From Micrococcaceae bacterium RIT 802 (lineage in GTDB: Bacteria > Actinomycetota > Actinomycetes > Actinomycetales > Micrococcaceae): a DNA stretch of 64,000 nt. This document shows, piece after piece, positions 53,268 through 62,836 of the stretch. The translations under genes were made by a program, and so were the position numbers. Numbering within the stretch: position 1 is the first letter of the stretch; the number at the start of each line of letters is the position of its first letter. The stretch is taken from NCBI GenBank assembly GCA_016892645.1, contig JAFEMX010000007.1, forward strand, positions 1 through 64,000. The letters run 5' to 3'. The notes under the pieces were generated by a model that saw nothing but the letters and a program-made list of their open reading frames with translations, did not search any database and had not been told where the DNA came from.

Positions 53268-54144
53268 GGTCATCGTCACCTGTGCCCTGACCGGCGCCGG
53301 AGACACCACCTCCAAGAGCGAGCACGTCCCCGTGACACCGGACGAGATCGCCGCCGACGCCATCGCCGCCGCCCGCGCCGGTGCCTCGGTCGTGCACATC
53401 CACGTCCGCGACCCGCAGACCAAACAGGGCTCGCGCGACACCGACCTCTACCGCGAGGTCGTCCGGCAGATCCGCGCCTCCGACGTGGACCCGGTCATCA
53501 ACCTGACCGCCGGCATGGGTGGCGACCTGGTCGTCGACCCGAGCGAACCCACCGTCCAGCTGTCCGGCACCGACCTGGTCTCCGGCCTGGAACGCCTGGC
53601 CCACGTCGAGGAACTGCGCCCCGAGATCTGCACCATCGACTGCGGCTCGCTGAACTTCGGCGAAGGCAGCCAGCTCTACGTCTCCACCCCCGACATGCTC
53701 CGCGAGGGTGCCGCACGCATCAAGGAACTGGGTGTGAAGCCGGAAATGGAGATCTTCGACACCGGCAACCTCTGGTTCGCCAACGTCATGGTCCAGGAGG
53801 GCTTGATCGCCCCGCCACCGCTCTACCAGCTGTGCATGGGCATCCCCTACGGCGCACCGGTGGACCCGGGCCTGCTCCAGGCCATGGTCAACCTCCTGCC
53901 CGAGGGCGCCCAATGGACGTCCTTCGCGATCGGCCGCGACCAGCTGCCATGGGTCGCCCAGTCGGTCCTGCTCGGCGGCCACGTGCGCGTGGGGCTGGAG
54001 GACAACCTCTACCTGTCCAAGGGCGTCAAGGCCACCAACGCGCAGCTCACCGAGCGCGCCATCGACATCGTCACCAACCTCGGATCCGCGGTCGCCACCC
54101 CCGACGAGGCCCGCGACATCCTCCAGCTCGAGAAGAGGGCCTGA
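53257..54144 (+). CDS. BKACE-family beta-keto acid cleavage enzyme (dehydrocarnitine-type)
   Basis: A 295-residue Zn-dependent TIM-barrel enzyme: [27 protein letters not shown] (metal-ligand His pair), [11 protein letters not shown] and [16 protein letters not shown] (ligand Glu). BKACE enzymes swap acetyl-CoA with a beta-keto acid to give acetoacetate and an acyl-CoA. The neighbours (carnitine-dehydrogenase-like and thioesterase genes) point to 3-dehydrocarnitine, giving betainyl-CoA. GGAG precedes the ATG, inside the end of the regulator gene. Confidence 0.87.
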   Translation: MNRKVIVTCALTGAGDTTSKSEHVPVTPDEIAADAIAAARAGASVVHIHVRDPQTKQGSRDTDLYREVVRQIRASDVDPVINLTAGMGGDLVVDPSEPTVQLSGTDLVSGLERLAHVEELRPEICTIDCGSLNFGEGSQLYVSTPDMLREGAARIKELGVKPEMEIFDTGNLWFANVMVQEGLIAPPPLYQLCMGIPYGAPVDPGLLQAMVNLLPEGAQWTSFAIGRDQLPWVAQSVLLGGHVRVGLEDNLYLSKGVKATNAQLTERAIDIVTNLGSAVATPDEARDILQLEKRA

Positions 54145-54147
54145 TCC

Positions 54148-55116
54148 ATGAGCACCTACCCCGAAATGCACGACGTCGACACCGTGGCCTGCGTGGGCAT
54201 CGGCACCATCGGCGGCGGCTGGGCCGCGTACTTCCTGGCGCGTGGCTACCATGTCCGGGCCTGGGACCCCTCCCCCGACGCCGCCGCCAAGCTCGCAGCC
54301 CTGATCGACGCCGCGTGGCCGGCACTGACCCAGCTGGGGCTGGCACCGAATGCCTCCAAGGACAACTGGAGCGTTCACGCCGAACTCGCCGACGCCGTGG
54401 CCGGCGTCGGCTTCGTCCAGGAGAGCGCACCGGAGGACCTCGGCCTGAAGTCGGAGCTGCTGGCCCAGATTGACGCGGCGACGCCCCCCGGTGTCGTCAT
54501 CGGTTCCTCCACCTCCGGTTACGGCATGTCCGAGATGAACCGGCGGGCGGCCAGCCCGGCGCGCCTGGTGGTCGGGCACCCGTTCAACCCGCCGTACCTG
54601 ATCCCGCTCGTCGAGGTCGCCGGCGGCGAAGGCACCGACCCTGAAGCCGTCGCCTGGGCCTCCCGATGGTACGACTTCATCGGCAAATCGGTCATCACCA
54701 TGGACCGCGAGGTCCCCGGCTTCATCGCCAACCGGCTGCAGGAGGCACTCTGGCGCGAAGCCCTGCACATGATCGACAACGGAGAGGCGACGGTCGAGCA
54801 GATCGATCTCGCCATCACCGACGGCCCCGGCCTGCGCTGGCCCATCCAGGGCCCCATGCTCACCTTCCACCTCGCCGGCGGGCCCGGCGGGATGGCACAC
54901 ATGCTGGACCACTTCGGCCCCTCGCTGAAGTCCCCATGGACCCGACTGGACGCCCCCGAACTGACCGATAGGCTCCGCGCCGACGTCATCGCGGGCTGCG
55001 ACGAGGAGGCCGGCGAACGCGGGTTCGCCGAGCTGGTCGCCGAACGCGACGCCGCGATCATTGCCATCCGCAATGTCATCGGGGACCTGAAGGCGGCACC
55101 GAAGGCGGCGGTCTAG
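54148..55116 (+). CDS. L-carnitine dehydrogenase-like 3-hydroxyacyl dehydrogenase
   Basis: A 322-residue NAD-dependent dehydrogenase. Rossmann loop VACVGIGTIGGGWAAYFLA (about 12-30); catalytic region with GHPFNPPYLIPLVEV (His about 147) and VPGFIANRLQEALWREALHM, typical of 3-hydroxyacyl-CoA-like dehydrogenases. Length and order match carnitine 3-dehydrogenases (CdhA, about 321 aa), which oxidise L-carnitine to 3-dehydrocarnitine. Starts three bases after the BKACE stop. Specificity is inferred from the gene cluster. Confidence 0.85.
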   Translation: MSTYPEMHDVDTVACVGIGTIGGGWAAYFLARGYHVRAWDPSPDAAAKLAALIDAAWPALTQLGLAPNASKDNWSVHAELADAVAGVGFVQESAPEDLGLKSELLAQIDAATPPGVVIGSSTSGYGMSEMNRRAASPARLVVGHPFNPPYLIPLVEVAGGEGTDPEAVAWASRWYDFIGKSVITMDREVPGFIANRLQEALWREALHMIDNGEATVEQIDLAITDGPGLRWPIQGPMLTFHLAGGPGGMAHMLDHFGPSLKSPWTRLDAPELTDRLRADVIAGCDEEAGERGFAELVAERDAAIIAIRNVIGDLKAAPKAAV

Positions 55117-55557
55117 GTGGCCTGGGAACCCTATACGACGCCGGTCCGCCCCGAGTGGATCGACTACAACGGCCACCTCTCGGAGGCCTACTACGTGCTC
55201 GTCTTCGGCTTCGCCACGGATGCCGCCATGGACGCCCTGGGCATGGGCCCGGGCTACCGGGCCGCCACCTCCAACTCGCTCTACACGGTGGAGGCCCATG
55301 TGCGGTACCTCGCCGAAACGGGCCTGGGCGCCGAACTGGTGGTCACGACGGTGGTCGCCGGTTCCGGGCCGAAGAAGCTGCACCTGTGCCACGAGATGCA
55401 CGCGGAGGGCCAGCTGATTGCCACCGAGGAGATCCTCGGCCTGCACGTCAACCAGGACACCGGGCGGACCTGCGGGTTCGGCGAGGACCTGCTGGCCAGC
55501 ATTTCCGCGCAACGCCGGGAACCCCCCGAATGGAGCGGCCGATCCATCAGCAGCTAA
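55117..55557 (+). CDS. Hotdog thioesterase (betainyl-CoA thioesterase-like)
   Basis: A 146-residue 4-hydroxybenzoyl-CoA-type hotdog protein; PEWIDYNGHLSEAYYVL carries the catalytic-site Asp/His. In carnitine degradation this class releases glycine betaine from betainyl-CoA (CdhB role); in some bacteria the domain is fused to the dehydrogenase. Here it starts by GTG directly after the dehydrogenase stop, with no spacer, so near-fusion coupling is seen. Confidence 0.83.
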   Translation: MAWEPYTTPVRPEWIDYNGHLSEAYYVLVFGFATDAAMDALGMGPGYRAATSNSLYTVEAHVRYLAETGLGAELVVTTVVAGSGPKKLHLCHEMHAEGQLIATEEILGLHVNQDTGRTCGFGEDLLASISAQRREPPEWSGRSISS

Positions 55558-55582
55558 CCCTCCGCCGATTCCAGGAGCCTTC

Positions 55583-57214
55583 GTGCATTCCCCTCCACCG
55601 TTCCACCCCGAGCCAGACCGGCCCGGATCCCGCACCTTCCGGAGCCTCGCCGAGCGCGCCCGCAGCCAGGTCAGCCGGCGCTTCGTGCTCGGGTCCGGCA
55701 TGGCCGTCGGCCTGGGCGCCGCGCTGAGCGCGTGCGGGCAGCAACCCGACGTCGTCGCCGCGCCGACGGGGCCGCCTCAGCGCGGCGGCACGCTGCGCGT
55801 CGGTCTCTCCGGCGGCGGCGCGTCCGACACCCTCGACGCGCACGTCCCGGTGAACACCACGGACATCGCCCGCGTGGTCAACCTCTACGAGTCGCTGCTG
55901 TACCGCGACGAGAACTACGACCTGCAGCCTCTGTTGGCCCTCAGCGCCACCCCTGACGACCGGGCCAAGGTCTGGACCGTCACGTTGCGCCCGGACGTCG
56001 TCTTCCATGATGGCCGCCCCCTTACCGCCGACGACGTCGTCGCCACGTTCAAGAGGATCACCAACCCCGATGACCCCAAGTCGGGCGCGACGGCGCTCAC
56101 CGTTCTCGACGACGTGGTCGCCACCGCCGCGGACACCATCGAATTCCGCTTGAACACCCCCACGGCCACCTTTGACGATTCGCTGGGCCAGTATTCCCTG
56201 GGCATCGTCCCCGCGGACTACGACCCCGCCCACCCGGTGGGGACCGGGCCCTTCAAGGCCAAGAGCTTCTCCCCCGGCCGCCAGTCAGTGTTCGTGCGCA
56301 ACGGGGACTACTGGCGTGCCCGCGAGCCGTACCTGGATGAACTGGTCATCCTGAACTTCGACGACGACGATGCCCTGATCAACGCGCTGCTCTCCACCCA
56401 GGTCGACGCCATCGGGCAGATCCCGCTGGCCCTGACCGAGGTCATCGGATCCGATCCGCGCATCGGCATCCTGAATTCGGAGACCGGCATGTGGCTGCCG
56501 TTCACCATGCGCGTGGACCGCAAGCCCTTCGATGATGTTCGCGTCCGCCAGGCCTTCCGCCTGGTCGTGGACCGCCAGCAGATGATCGAACAGGTCTACA
56601 GCGGTCAGGGCAGGATCGGCAACGACGTCTTCGCGCCCTTCGATCCCGGAACCACCGGGCTTCCGCAACGGACGCAGGACATCGCCCGGGCCCGGAAGCT
56701 GCTGGCCGAGGCCGGCTACCCGGACGGGCTGGACGTCGAACTGGTCACCGCCCCCATCCAGTCCGGTGCCGTCGAGGCCGCGCAGGTCTTCGCCCAGCAA
56801 GCCGCCGAGGCGGGCATCCGCGTGGCGATCCGCCGGGTCGACGCCACCACGTTCTTCGGCGACGACTACCTCAAATGGGACTTCGCCCAGGACTTCTACT
56901 ACACCCGCAACTTCCTGCCCCAGGTGGACAACTCCCTGTTGAAGGACTCCCCCTACAACGAGACGCACTGGGATGACCCCCGGTTCGTGACGCTGGTGCA
57001 ACAGGCCAAGGCAACCCTGGATGAGGCACACCGCAACAAGCTCATTTCCCAGGCCCAACGACTTCTGTGGGAAGAGGGCGGATACATCATCTGGGGCCAT
57101 TCGAACCAGGCCGACGCCTTCCAGCAGTATGTCGCCGGGCTCGTCCCCAACAAGACCGGCCTGGCCTTGTCCGGATTCGAATTCCGCCGTGTATGGCTCG
57201 GAGGCTCCAAATGA
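55583..57214 (+). CDS. Peptide-type ABC substrate-binding lipoprotein, Tat-exported
   Basis: A 543-residue extracytoplasmic solute-binding protein of family 5 (DppA/OppA/NikA). Signal: twin arginine SRRFVLG (RR at 32-33) and lipobox LSAC (Cys 51), so a Tat-routed lipoprotein. SBP_bac_5 domain about 65-530 (VWTVTLRPDVVFHDGRPLTA; GTGPFKAKSF; YWRAREPYLDEL; VRQAFRLVVDRQQM). GTG chosen with AGGAG six bases upstream. Followed by permease (ATGA overlap). Ligand presumed carnitine, its esters or a conjugate. Confidence 0.9.
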   Translation: MHSPPPFHPEPDRPGSRTFRSLAERARSQVSRRFVLGSGMAVGLGAALSACGQQPDVVAAPTGPPQRGGTLRVGLSGGGASDTLDAHVPVNTTDIARVVNLYESLLYRDENYDLQPLLALSATPDDRAKVWTVTLRPDVVFHDGRPLTADDVVATFKRITNPDDPKSGATALTVLDDVVATAADTIEFRLNTPTATFDDSLGQYSLGIVPADYDPAHPVGTGPFKAKSFSPGRQSVFVRNGDYWRAREPYLDELVILNFDDDDALINALLSTQVDAIGQIPLALTEVIGSDPRIGILNSETGMWLPFTMRVDRKPFDDVRVRQAFRLVVDRQQMIEQVYSGQGRIGNDVFAPFDPGTTGLPQRTQDIARARKLLAEAGYPDGLDVELVTAPIQSGAVEAAQVFAQQAAEAGIRVAIRRVDATTFFGDDYLKWDFAQDFYYTRNFLPQVDNSLLKDSPYNETHWDDPRFVTLVQQAKATLDEAHRNKLISQAQRLLWEEGGYIIWGHSNQADAFQQYVAGLVPNKTGLALSGFEFRRVWLGGSK

Positions 57215-58170
57215 TCATGAAACTCGTGTCCCGGCGCCTGCTGGTCAGCGTGCTGATCCTGCTGGTCGTCTCCATCCTGGTCTTCGTGGCCACCCTGCTG
57301 TTGCCCGGGGACCCCGCCCAGGCCATGCTCGGCCAACAGGCCACCCCCGAACGCCTGGCGGCACTACGCGAACAGATGAACCTCAACGATCCGGTGGCCG
57401 TGCGCTACCTGTCGTGGCTCGGCGGCCTGTTCACCGGCGATTTCGGCTACTCCGCCGCCACCTCCGGCCCGGTCTCGGAGCTGCTCGGCGAACGGATCTC
57501 CGCCTCGCTCGTGCTCATGGGCATCGCGGCGCTCATCAGCATCCCGGTGGGCATCGTGGTCGGGACCTACAGCGCGTTGCGCCGTGGCAAGGCAGCCGAC
57601 CATGCTGCCACCATCACCAGCCTGGTCCTGGCCGCCTTGCCGGAGTTCGTGGTCGGCATCCTGCTGATCACTCTCCTCTCCACCACGGTGTTCAAGCTCC
57701 TGCCCTCCGTCACGATGGCCCCTCCGGGCGAGCACGTGTGGAACTACCCGCTTCAACTGGTGCTGCCCGCCCTGACCCTGGTCCTGGTGGTCACCCCCTA
57801 CATCGTGCGGATGATGCGCGCCACCATGATCGAGGTCCTCGATTCCGGATTCGTGGAGATGGCCCGACTGAAGGGAGTCCCCGAACGCCAGGTCATCCTC
57901 CGCCATGCCGTCCCCCACGCGCTGGCTCCGGTGGCGCAGGTCATCGCGATCCAGCTGGCCTGGATGGCCGGAGGCGTGGTCGTCATCGAGTTCCTCTTCC
58001 GCTACCCCGGCATCGGCCAGGCGCTCGTCGACGCGGTGGCCAACCGCGACGTGCAGGTCGTGCAGGCCATCTCCATGCTGATAGCCGCCGCCTACATCGT
58101 GGTCAACCTGCTGGCCGACCTGGTCGGCATCGCCACCAACCCGAAGCTCAGGACGGAGTCCGCCCGATGA
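57211..58170 (+). CDS. ABC permease, DppB type
   Basis: A 319-residue six-helix inner-membrane permease. N-terminal helix LLVSVLILLVVSILVFVATLL is followed by DPAQAMLGQQATPE. The coupling EAA motif is visible in FVEMARLKGVPERQVILRHAVPHAL, split by positions about 213-237. Overlaps the binding-protein stop and the next permease start by four bases each. Pairs with the DppC-type subunit. Confidence 0.92.
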   Translation: MIMKLVSRRLLVSVLILLVVSILVFVATLLLPGDPAQAMLGQQATPERLAALREQMNLNDPVAVRYLSWLGGLFTGDFGYSAATSGPVSELLGERISASLVLMGIAALISIPVGIVVGTYSALRRGKAADHAATITSLVLAALPEFVVGILLITLLSTTVFKLLPSVTMAPPGEHVWNYPLQLVLPALTLVLVVTPYIVRMMRATMIEVLDSGFVEMARLKGVPERQVILRHAVPHALAPVAQVIAIQLAWMAGGVVVIEFLFRYPGIGQALVDAVANRDVQVVQAISMLIAAAYIVVNLLADLVGIATNPKLRTESAR

Positions 58171-59063
58171 GTTCCTCCACCACACCCACCGACATGCCAG
58201 CCGCCTCCATCGAGAGCGAAGCCCAGGCAGCACCGGGCCTGCTGCGGCGCATGATGCGCCAGCGACAGGCAAAGATCGGAGCCGTGTTGACCGGCCTCGT
58301 GTTGCTCGTGGCACTGGTCGGCCCGCTGGTGTTGCCGTGGGCCACCGGCTACTCGTCCACCGCGTTCGCCGGCCGCCCGTTCCAGGCCGACGGGGTTTTC
58401 GGCACCGACAACCTGGGCCGCGACATCCTCAGCCGCTTCCTCGACGGGGGCCTGCGGCTGCTCGCCTATGCCGCCCTGGCCACCGCCCTGGGCATGGTGC
58501 TCGGCGCGGTGATCGGGATGACCGCCGCCTACTCGCGCCCATCGCTGGACAACTTCATCATGCGCTCAAATGACGTCCTGCTGGCCTTGCCGCAACTGGT
58601 TTTCGCGCTGCTGGCCATCACCGTCCTGGGCCCCGAGGGGTGGGTGCTCGTGACGGTCATCGGGATCACCCATGCTCCCCGGGTTGCCCGGGTGACACGT
58701 TCGGCCACCGCGTCGGTGATCACCGAGGACTACGTGCGTGCCTCCGAAATGTACGCGGTGCCCAAATGGAAGATCCTGCTCCAGGACGTCCTGCCCAACA
58801 TCACCGGGCCGCTCATGGTCGAGCTGGGCCTGCGCATGACGTACTCGATCGGCTTCATCGCAGCCCTGTCCTTCCTGGGGCTCGGCATGCAGCCGCCGAC
58901 CGCCGATTGGGGCCTGATGATCAATGAAAACCGCATCGCCCTGATGGTCCAGCCCTGGGGCGTCATCCTTCCGGTGCTGGCGATCGCCGTGTTGACCGTG
59001 GGAACGAACCTGCTCACCGATGCGTTGGCCAAGGCCTCCGCCAACCTAAACGCGGGAAAGTAG
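58167..59063 (+). CDS. ABC permease, DppC type
   Basis: A 298-residue second permease with the N-terminal DppC feature (FGTDNLGRDILSRFL) and EAA loop in YVRASEMYAVPKWKILLQDVLPN. Six helices. It has a longer polar N-terminus (about 35 residues). Coupled to both neighbours; completes the transmembrane channel. Confidence 0.92.
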   Translation: MSSSTTPTDMPAASIESEAQAAPGLLRRMMRQRQAKIGAVLTGLVLLVALVGPLVLPWATGYSSTAFAGRPFQADGVFGTDNLGRDILSRFLDGGLRLLAYAALATALGMVLGAVIGMTAAYSRPSLDNFIMRSNDVLLALPQLVFALLAITVLGPEGWVLVTVIGITHAPRVARVTRSATASVITEDYVRASEMYAVPKWKILLQDVLPNITGPLMVELGLRMTYSIGFIAALSFLGLGMQPPTADWGLMINENRIALMVQPWGVILPVLAIAVLTVGTNLLTDALAKASANLNAGK

Positions 59064-59065
59064 AC

Positions 59066-60784
59066 ATGGACACCACCGTGAACGACACGACGAAGACCGC
59101 TCCCCACGTGGACATTCCGGCCCTGCGGGCACAGGACATCCGCGTGGCCACGCTGGCCGGCCAGGAGATCCTGCACGGCATCGGCTTCGACCTTCATCCG
59201 GGCAAGATCCTTGCGCTAGTTGGGGAGTCCGGCTCCGGCAAGACCACCGCGGGCCTTGCGTGCATGGGCCACTTCCGCCAAGGGCTCCGACTCACCGAAG
59301 GCAGCGTATTCCTCGGCTCCGAGGCTGCCTCCGGCAACCTGCTCGACCTTGCGCCCACCCAGGTACGGCTGCTGCGCGGCGGAACCATCTCCTATGTCCC
59401 GCAGGATCCGGCCCTGTCGCTGAACCCCGCCATGCGGATCGGTGACCAGATTGCCGAAACCCTGCAGGTCCATGGTTTCGGCTCCTCCTCCGCCGAACGC
59501 GCCGAGCGTGTTGCTGAGGTCCTCGCCGAAGTCGGCCTGGCCAGCGACACCGCCTACCAGCGCCGCTACCCCCATCAGCTCTCCGGCGGGCAGCAGCAAC
59601 GCGTTGGCATCGCCATGGCCTTCGCGTGCCGCCCCTCGGTCATGGTCCTGGATGAGCCCACCACCGGGCTCGATGTCACCACGCAGGCACTGGTGCTGCA
59701 GACGATCGACGAAATGGCCGAACGCCACCAGGTCGCCGGCCTCTACATCACCCATGACCTGGCCGTCGTCGCCACGGTGGCCGATGAGGTCCTGGTGATG
59801 CTTTCGGGTGAGGTCGTCGAGCGCGGCACCACCGAGGAAGTGCTCTTCCACCCGCAGCACCGCTATACCCGCAAGCTGCTCAACGCAGTCCCCGACCTGG
59901 ACGGAAAACGACGGGTAGGCGACGTGGAGGCCATCACCGGCGAGCAGCCGCTGGTCTTCCCCGGACCGCATTCCCCCGGCGACCAGAGGATCAATCCCCT
60001 GGCCGAGCCGGGGGACCACGGGCCGACGTCCTCCACTGACCTGCTCGAGGTGTCGGGTCTGGAGCTTGCCTACGGGTCGGCACAGATCCTCGATGGCATC
60101 GACTTCACCCTCGGCGTCGGTGAATCGATGATGCTCCTCGGCGAATCGGGGTCGGGGAAGACGACGCTGTCGCGGTGCGTCGCCGGACTTAACGACGACT
60201 ACCGCGGCACGATCACCCTGCGCGGGACCAAGCTCGCGCCCGGCACCCGCAGCCGGACGGCCGAGCAACGCCAGGGCATCCAATACGTGTTCCAGAGCCC
60301 GTTCTCGTCGCTGAACCCGCGCCGCAGCATCCTCGAATCGGTGGAGGTGCCCTTGAAGATGGCCGGCACCACCGACAAGCGCGAGCGCCGGTCCCGGGTC
60401 CTGGAAGCCCTGGACCGGGTCAAGCTGGGTGCCTCGTACCTGGATCGGCGCCCCGGGGAACTCAGCGGCGGCGAACGGCAACGCGCGGCCATCGCCCGGG
60501 CGCTCGTCAACGCGCCTTCGGTGCTCGTCTGCGACGAGGTCACCTCGGCCCTGGACGTGTCCGTGCAGGCCTCCATCCTGGACCTGCTGCGCACACTGCA
60601 GCTGGAAACCGGGATGGCCATGCTCTTCGTGACGCACAACATCGCCCTGGCCCGGCATATCTCGCAGTCCCTGGCCGTGCTCCAGAAGGGAAGGATCGTC
60701 GATGTCGGCCCGACGGACGAAGTTCTGACCAACCCGCGGCATGCATATACCCGGCAGCTGCTGGACCACGTCCCCACGTTCTAA
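59066..60784 (+). CDS. Fused dual ABC ATPase (DppD-DppF type)
   Basis: The 572-residue product carries two nucleotide-binding domains in one chain. Walker A: GESGSGKTTAGL (about 54-65) and GESGSGKTTLSRC (about 360-372); signatures LSGGQQQRVGIAMA and LSGGERQRAAIARA; Walker [13 protein letters not shown] and VLVCDEVTSALD (Glu follows Asp in both). Energises the importer. Begins two bases after the permease stop. Both sites appear catalytically intact. Confidence 0.93.
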   Translation: MDTTVNDTTKTAPHVDIPALRAQDIRVATLAGQEILHGIGFDLHPGKILALVGESGSGKTTAGLACMGHFRQGLRLTEGSVFLGSEAASGNLLDLAPTQVRLLRGGTISYVPQDPALSLNPAMRIGDQIAETLQVHGFGSSSAERAERVAEVLAEVGLASDTAYQRRYPHQLSGGQQQRVGIAMAFACRPSVMVLDEPTTGLDVTTQALVLQTIDEMAERHQVAGLYITHDLAVVATVADEVLVMLSGEVVERGTTEEVLFHPQHRYTRKLLNAVPDLDGKRRVGDVEAITGEQPLVFPGPHSPGDQRINPLAEPGDHGPTSSTDLLEVSGLELAYGSAQILDGIDFTLGVGESMMLLGESGSGKTTLSRCVAGLNDDYRGTITLRGTKLAPGTRSRTAEQRQGIQYVFQSPFSSLNPRRSILESVEVPLKMAGTTDKRERRSRVLEALDRVKLGASYLDRRPGELSGGERQRAAIARALVNAPSVLVCDEVTSALDVSVQASILDLLRTLQLETGMAMLFVTHNIALARHISQSLAVLQKGRIVDVGPTDEVLTNPRHAYTRQLLDHVPTF

Positions 60785-60795
60785 GGAGCACCTGC

Positions 60796-61974
60796 ATGCC
60801 CTCGACCGCGCCCCTTGAGGCCCACAACGATTCCGGACTACCCGCAGGGGATTTCGCCCGGATCCAGGAGGTGTTCACCGAACACCTCGCGGCCTCCGCC
60901 GGCGGCATGTCGTTCTGCGTCTACCGCGAAGGCGCGCCCGTCCTGCGATTGCACGGCGGAACGACCGTCCGCCCCGGCGGCGACCCCGGGCAGGGGTTGG
61001 CCGGTCCCCGTCCGTGGACCGGCCAGACCCGCGCGGTGCTGTTCTCCGGGACCAAGGGCCTGGTGGCCACCCTCGCGGCCATCCTGGCCGGCCGGGGCGA
61101 ACTGGATGTGCGCGCCCCGGTGGCGGCGTACTGGCCCGAATTCGCCGCGGCGGGCAAGGAGCACGTGCCCGTTTCGGCCCTGCTGGGCCACACCGTGGGC
61201 CTGGTCTATGTCGATCCGGAACCGGAGGGTGGGGACGCCTTCTACGACAACCGGCTTAACGCCTCGATCCTGGCTGCCCAGCGTCCCCTGTGGGAACCGG
61301 GCAGCAAGGTGGCCTACCACGCACACACCTATGGATACCTGATGGCGGAGTTGCTGTTGCGCGTGACCGGAAAGGATGTGGGGACGCTGCTGCAAGAGGA
61401 ACTGTCGGAGCCGCTGGGCCTGGACATCCACCTCGGGCTCCCGCCGGAACTCGACGGGGAGGTCGCGACCATCTTCCGGGCCGGGGACTATGCCATCAGC
61501 ACGTTCCTGACGGACCCGGAGCGCCGGCGCATCGTCGAACGGATGTACGGGAACACCTTGACCGGTACGAAGGACACCTTCAACTCCGTGGGGATGCGCC
61601 GGGCGCAGATGGCCTCCGGCGGGGCCATCGCCACGGCGGAATCGATGGCCGCCCTCTATTCTCAGCTGGTGGCACCCGGACAGCGGATCGTCTCCCCGGA
61701 TGCCCTGGCAGACGCGCGGGCGACGTGGTCGGAGGGCGTGGATGCGGTCAATGACCGCCCCCTGCGTTTCGGTCTGGGATTCGAGTTGGCCGATCCTATC
61801 GGGACCTATGGACCGGTGGCGCCTGCCTTCGGGCACTCCGGTGCCGGCGGCGGACTGCATGGGGCGTGGCCGGACAAGAACGTCGGCTTCTCCTTCCTGA
61901 CCAACGAGATGCTTGCCGAGGACAAGGACCGGCGCGTCAAGGACCTGCTGAAGGTCCTCGCCCAAGTCCTCTGA
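60796..61974 (+). CDS. Serine hydrolase, beta-lactamase/EstB class C fold
   Basis: A 392-residue cytoplasmic class C beta-lactamase-like enzyme: S-x-x-K in FSGTKGLVAT (Ser about 84), Y-x-H in VAYHAHTYGYLMAELL (nucleophile-activating Tyr) and HSGAGGGLHG near the C-terminus. Esterases of this fold hydrolyse small esters. AAGGAG precedes the ATG. Last in the carnitine-type operon, so hydrolysis of imported acylcarnitine or another ester is a reasonable inference. Confidence 0.85.
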   Translation: MPSTAPLEAHNDSGLPAGDFARIQEVFTEHLAASAGGMSFCVYREGAPVLRLHGGTTVRPGGDPGQGLAGPRPWTGQTRAVLFSGTKGLVATLAAILAGRGELDVRAPVAAYWPEFAAAGKEHVPVSALLGHTVGLVYVDPEPEGGDAFYDNRLNASILAAQRPLWEPGSKVAYHAHTYGYLMAELLLRVTGKDVGTLLQEELSEPLGLDIHLGLPPELDGEVATIFRAGDYAISTFLTDPERRRIVERMYGNTLTGTKDTFNSVGMRRAQMASGGAIATAESMAALYSQLVAPGQRIVSPDALADARATWSEGVDAVNDRPLRFGLGFELADPIGTYGPVAPAFGHSGAGGGLHGAWPDKNVGFSFLTNEMLAEDKDRRVKDLLKVLAQVL

Positions 61975-61990
61975 CTCCCGGCCGGCGCCG

Positions 61991-62836
61991 CTAGCTTTTC
62001 GCCGGGCGGCGCCGGGCCCGCGGGACGATCATCGGGGTGCCCGTCGCCGGGTCGTCGATGACCAGGCATTCCAAACCGAAGACCTCCCGGACCAGTTCGG
62101 CGGTCACGATCCGTGCCGGCGGCCCCTGGGCGACGATGCGGCCCTCCTTCATGGCGATCAGGTGCGTGGCATAGCGGGCCGCGTGGTTGAGGTCGTGCAA
62201 CACGGCGATCAGCGTGTTGCCGGCCTCGTGCAGGTCGGCGAAGAGGTCCAGCAGGTCGATCTGGTGGGCGATGTCCAGGAACGTGGTGGGCTCGTCGAGC
62301 AGCAGGATCGGGGTCTCCTGGGCCAAGGCCATGGCGGCCCAGACCCGCTGGCGCTGGCCGCCGGAGAGCTCGTCGACGTGCCGGTCGCGCAGGTCGGCGA
62401 TGTTGGTCGCTTCCATCGCCGATTCAACTGCTGCCTCGTCCGCGGCGCTCCATTGCCGGATGAGCCCCTGGTGGGGGTACCTGCCGCGGGCGACCAGGTC
62501 CACCACGGTGATCGAGTCGGGCGCGACCGAGCTCTGCGGCAGCAGCCCCACGATCCGTGCCGCCTCCTTGGCCTTGTAGGAGGCGATGGCCTTCCCATCG
62601 AGCAGCACCTGCCCGGCAGTGGGGCGCAGCAGCCGCGAGAGCGCGCGCAGGAGGGTGGATTTGCCGCAGGCGTTCGGCCCGACGATGACGGTGAACGAGC
62701 CGTCCGGGATGTCGACCGTGAGGTCCTCGGAGATGACGCGGCGGTCGTAGGCCAGCGTGAGCGACTCGGCGTGCAGCCGCGGTGGCGTGTCGGTGCCGTC
62801 GGTTGCGGGCTGGGTCTGTGACGTGGTGCGGCTCAT
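61991..62836 (-). CDS. Iron-siderophore ABC transporter ATP-binding protein
   Basis: A 281-residue FecE/FepC-type ATPase: Walker A VGPNACGKSTLLRAL (about 53-67), signature LSGGQRQRVWAAMA, Walker B ILLLDEPTTFLDIAHQ and switch His in VLHDLNHAARYA. ATG overlaps the permease stop by four bases (ATGA). Works with the two FecCD permeases upstream on this strand; binding protein lies outside the window. Confidence 0.92.
   Translation of the reverse strand: MSRTTSQTQPATDGTDTPPRLHAESLTLAYDRRVISEDLTVDIPDGSFTVIVGPNACGKSTLLRALSRLLRPTAGQVLLDGKAIASYKAKEAARIVGLLPQSSVAPDSITVVDLVARGRYPHQGLIRQWSAADEAAVESAMEATNIADLRDRHVDELSGGQRQRVWAAMALAQETPILLLDEPTTFLDIAHQIDLLDLFADLHEAGNTLIAVLHDLNHAARYATHLIAMKEGRIVAQGPPARIVTAELVREVFGLECLVIDDPATGTPMIVPRARRRPAKS

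Noticed and set aside
53257-54144. Calling the BKACE enzyme a lysine-fermentation (3-keto-5-aminohexanoate) enzyme
   Set aside because: Lysine-fermentation partners are absent, whereas carnitine-route partners are directly adjacent.
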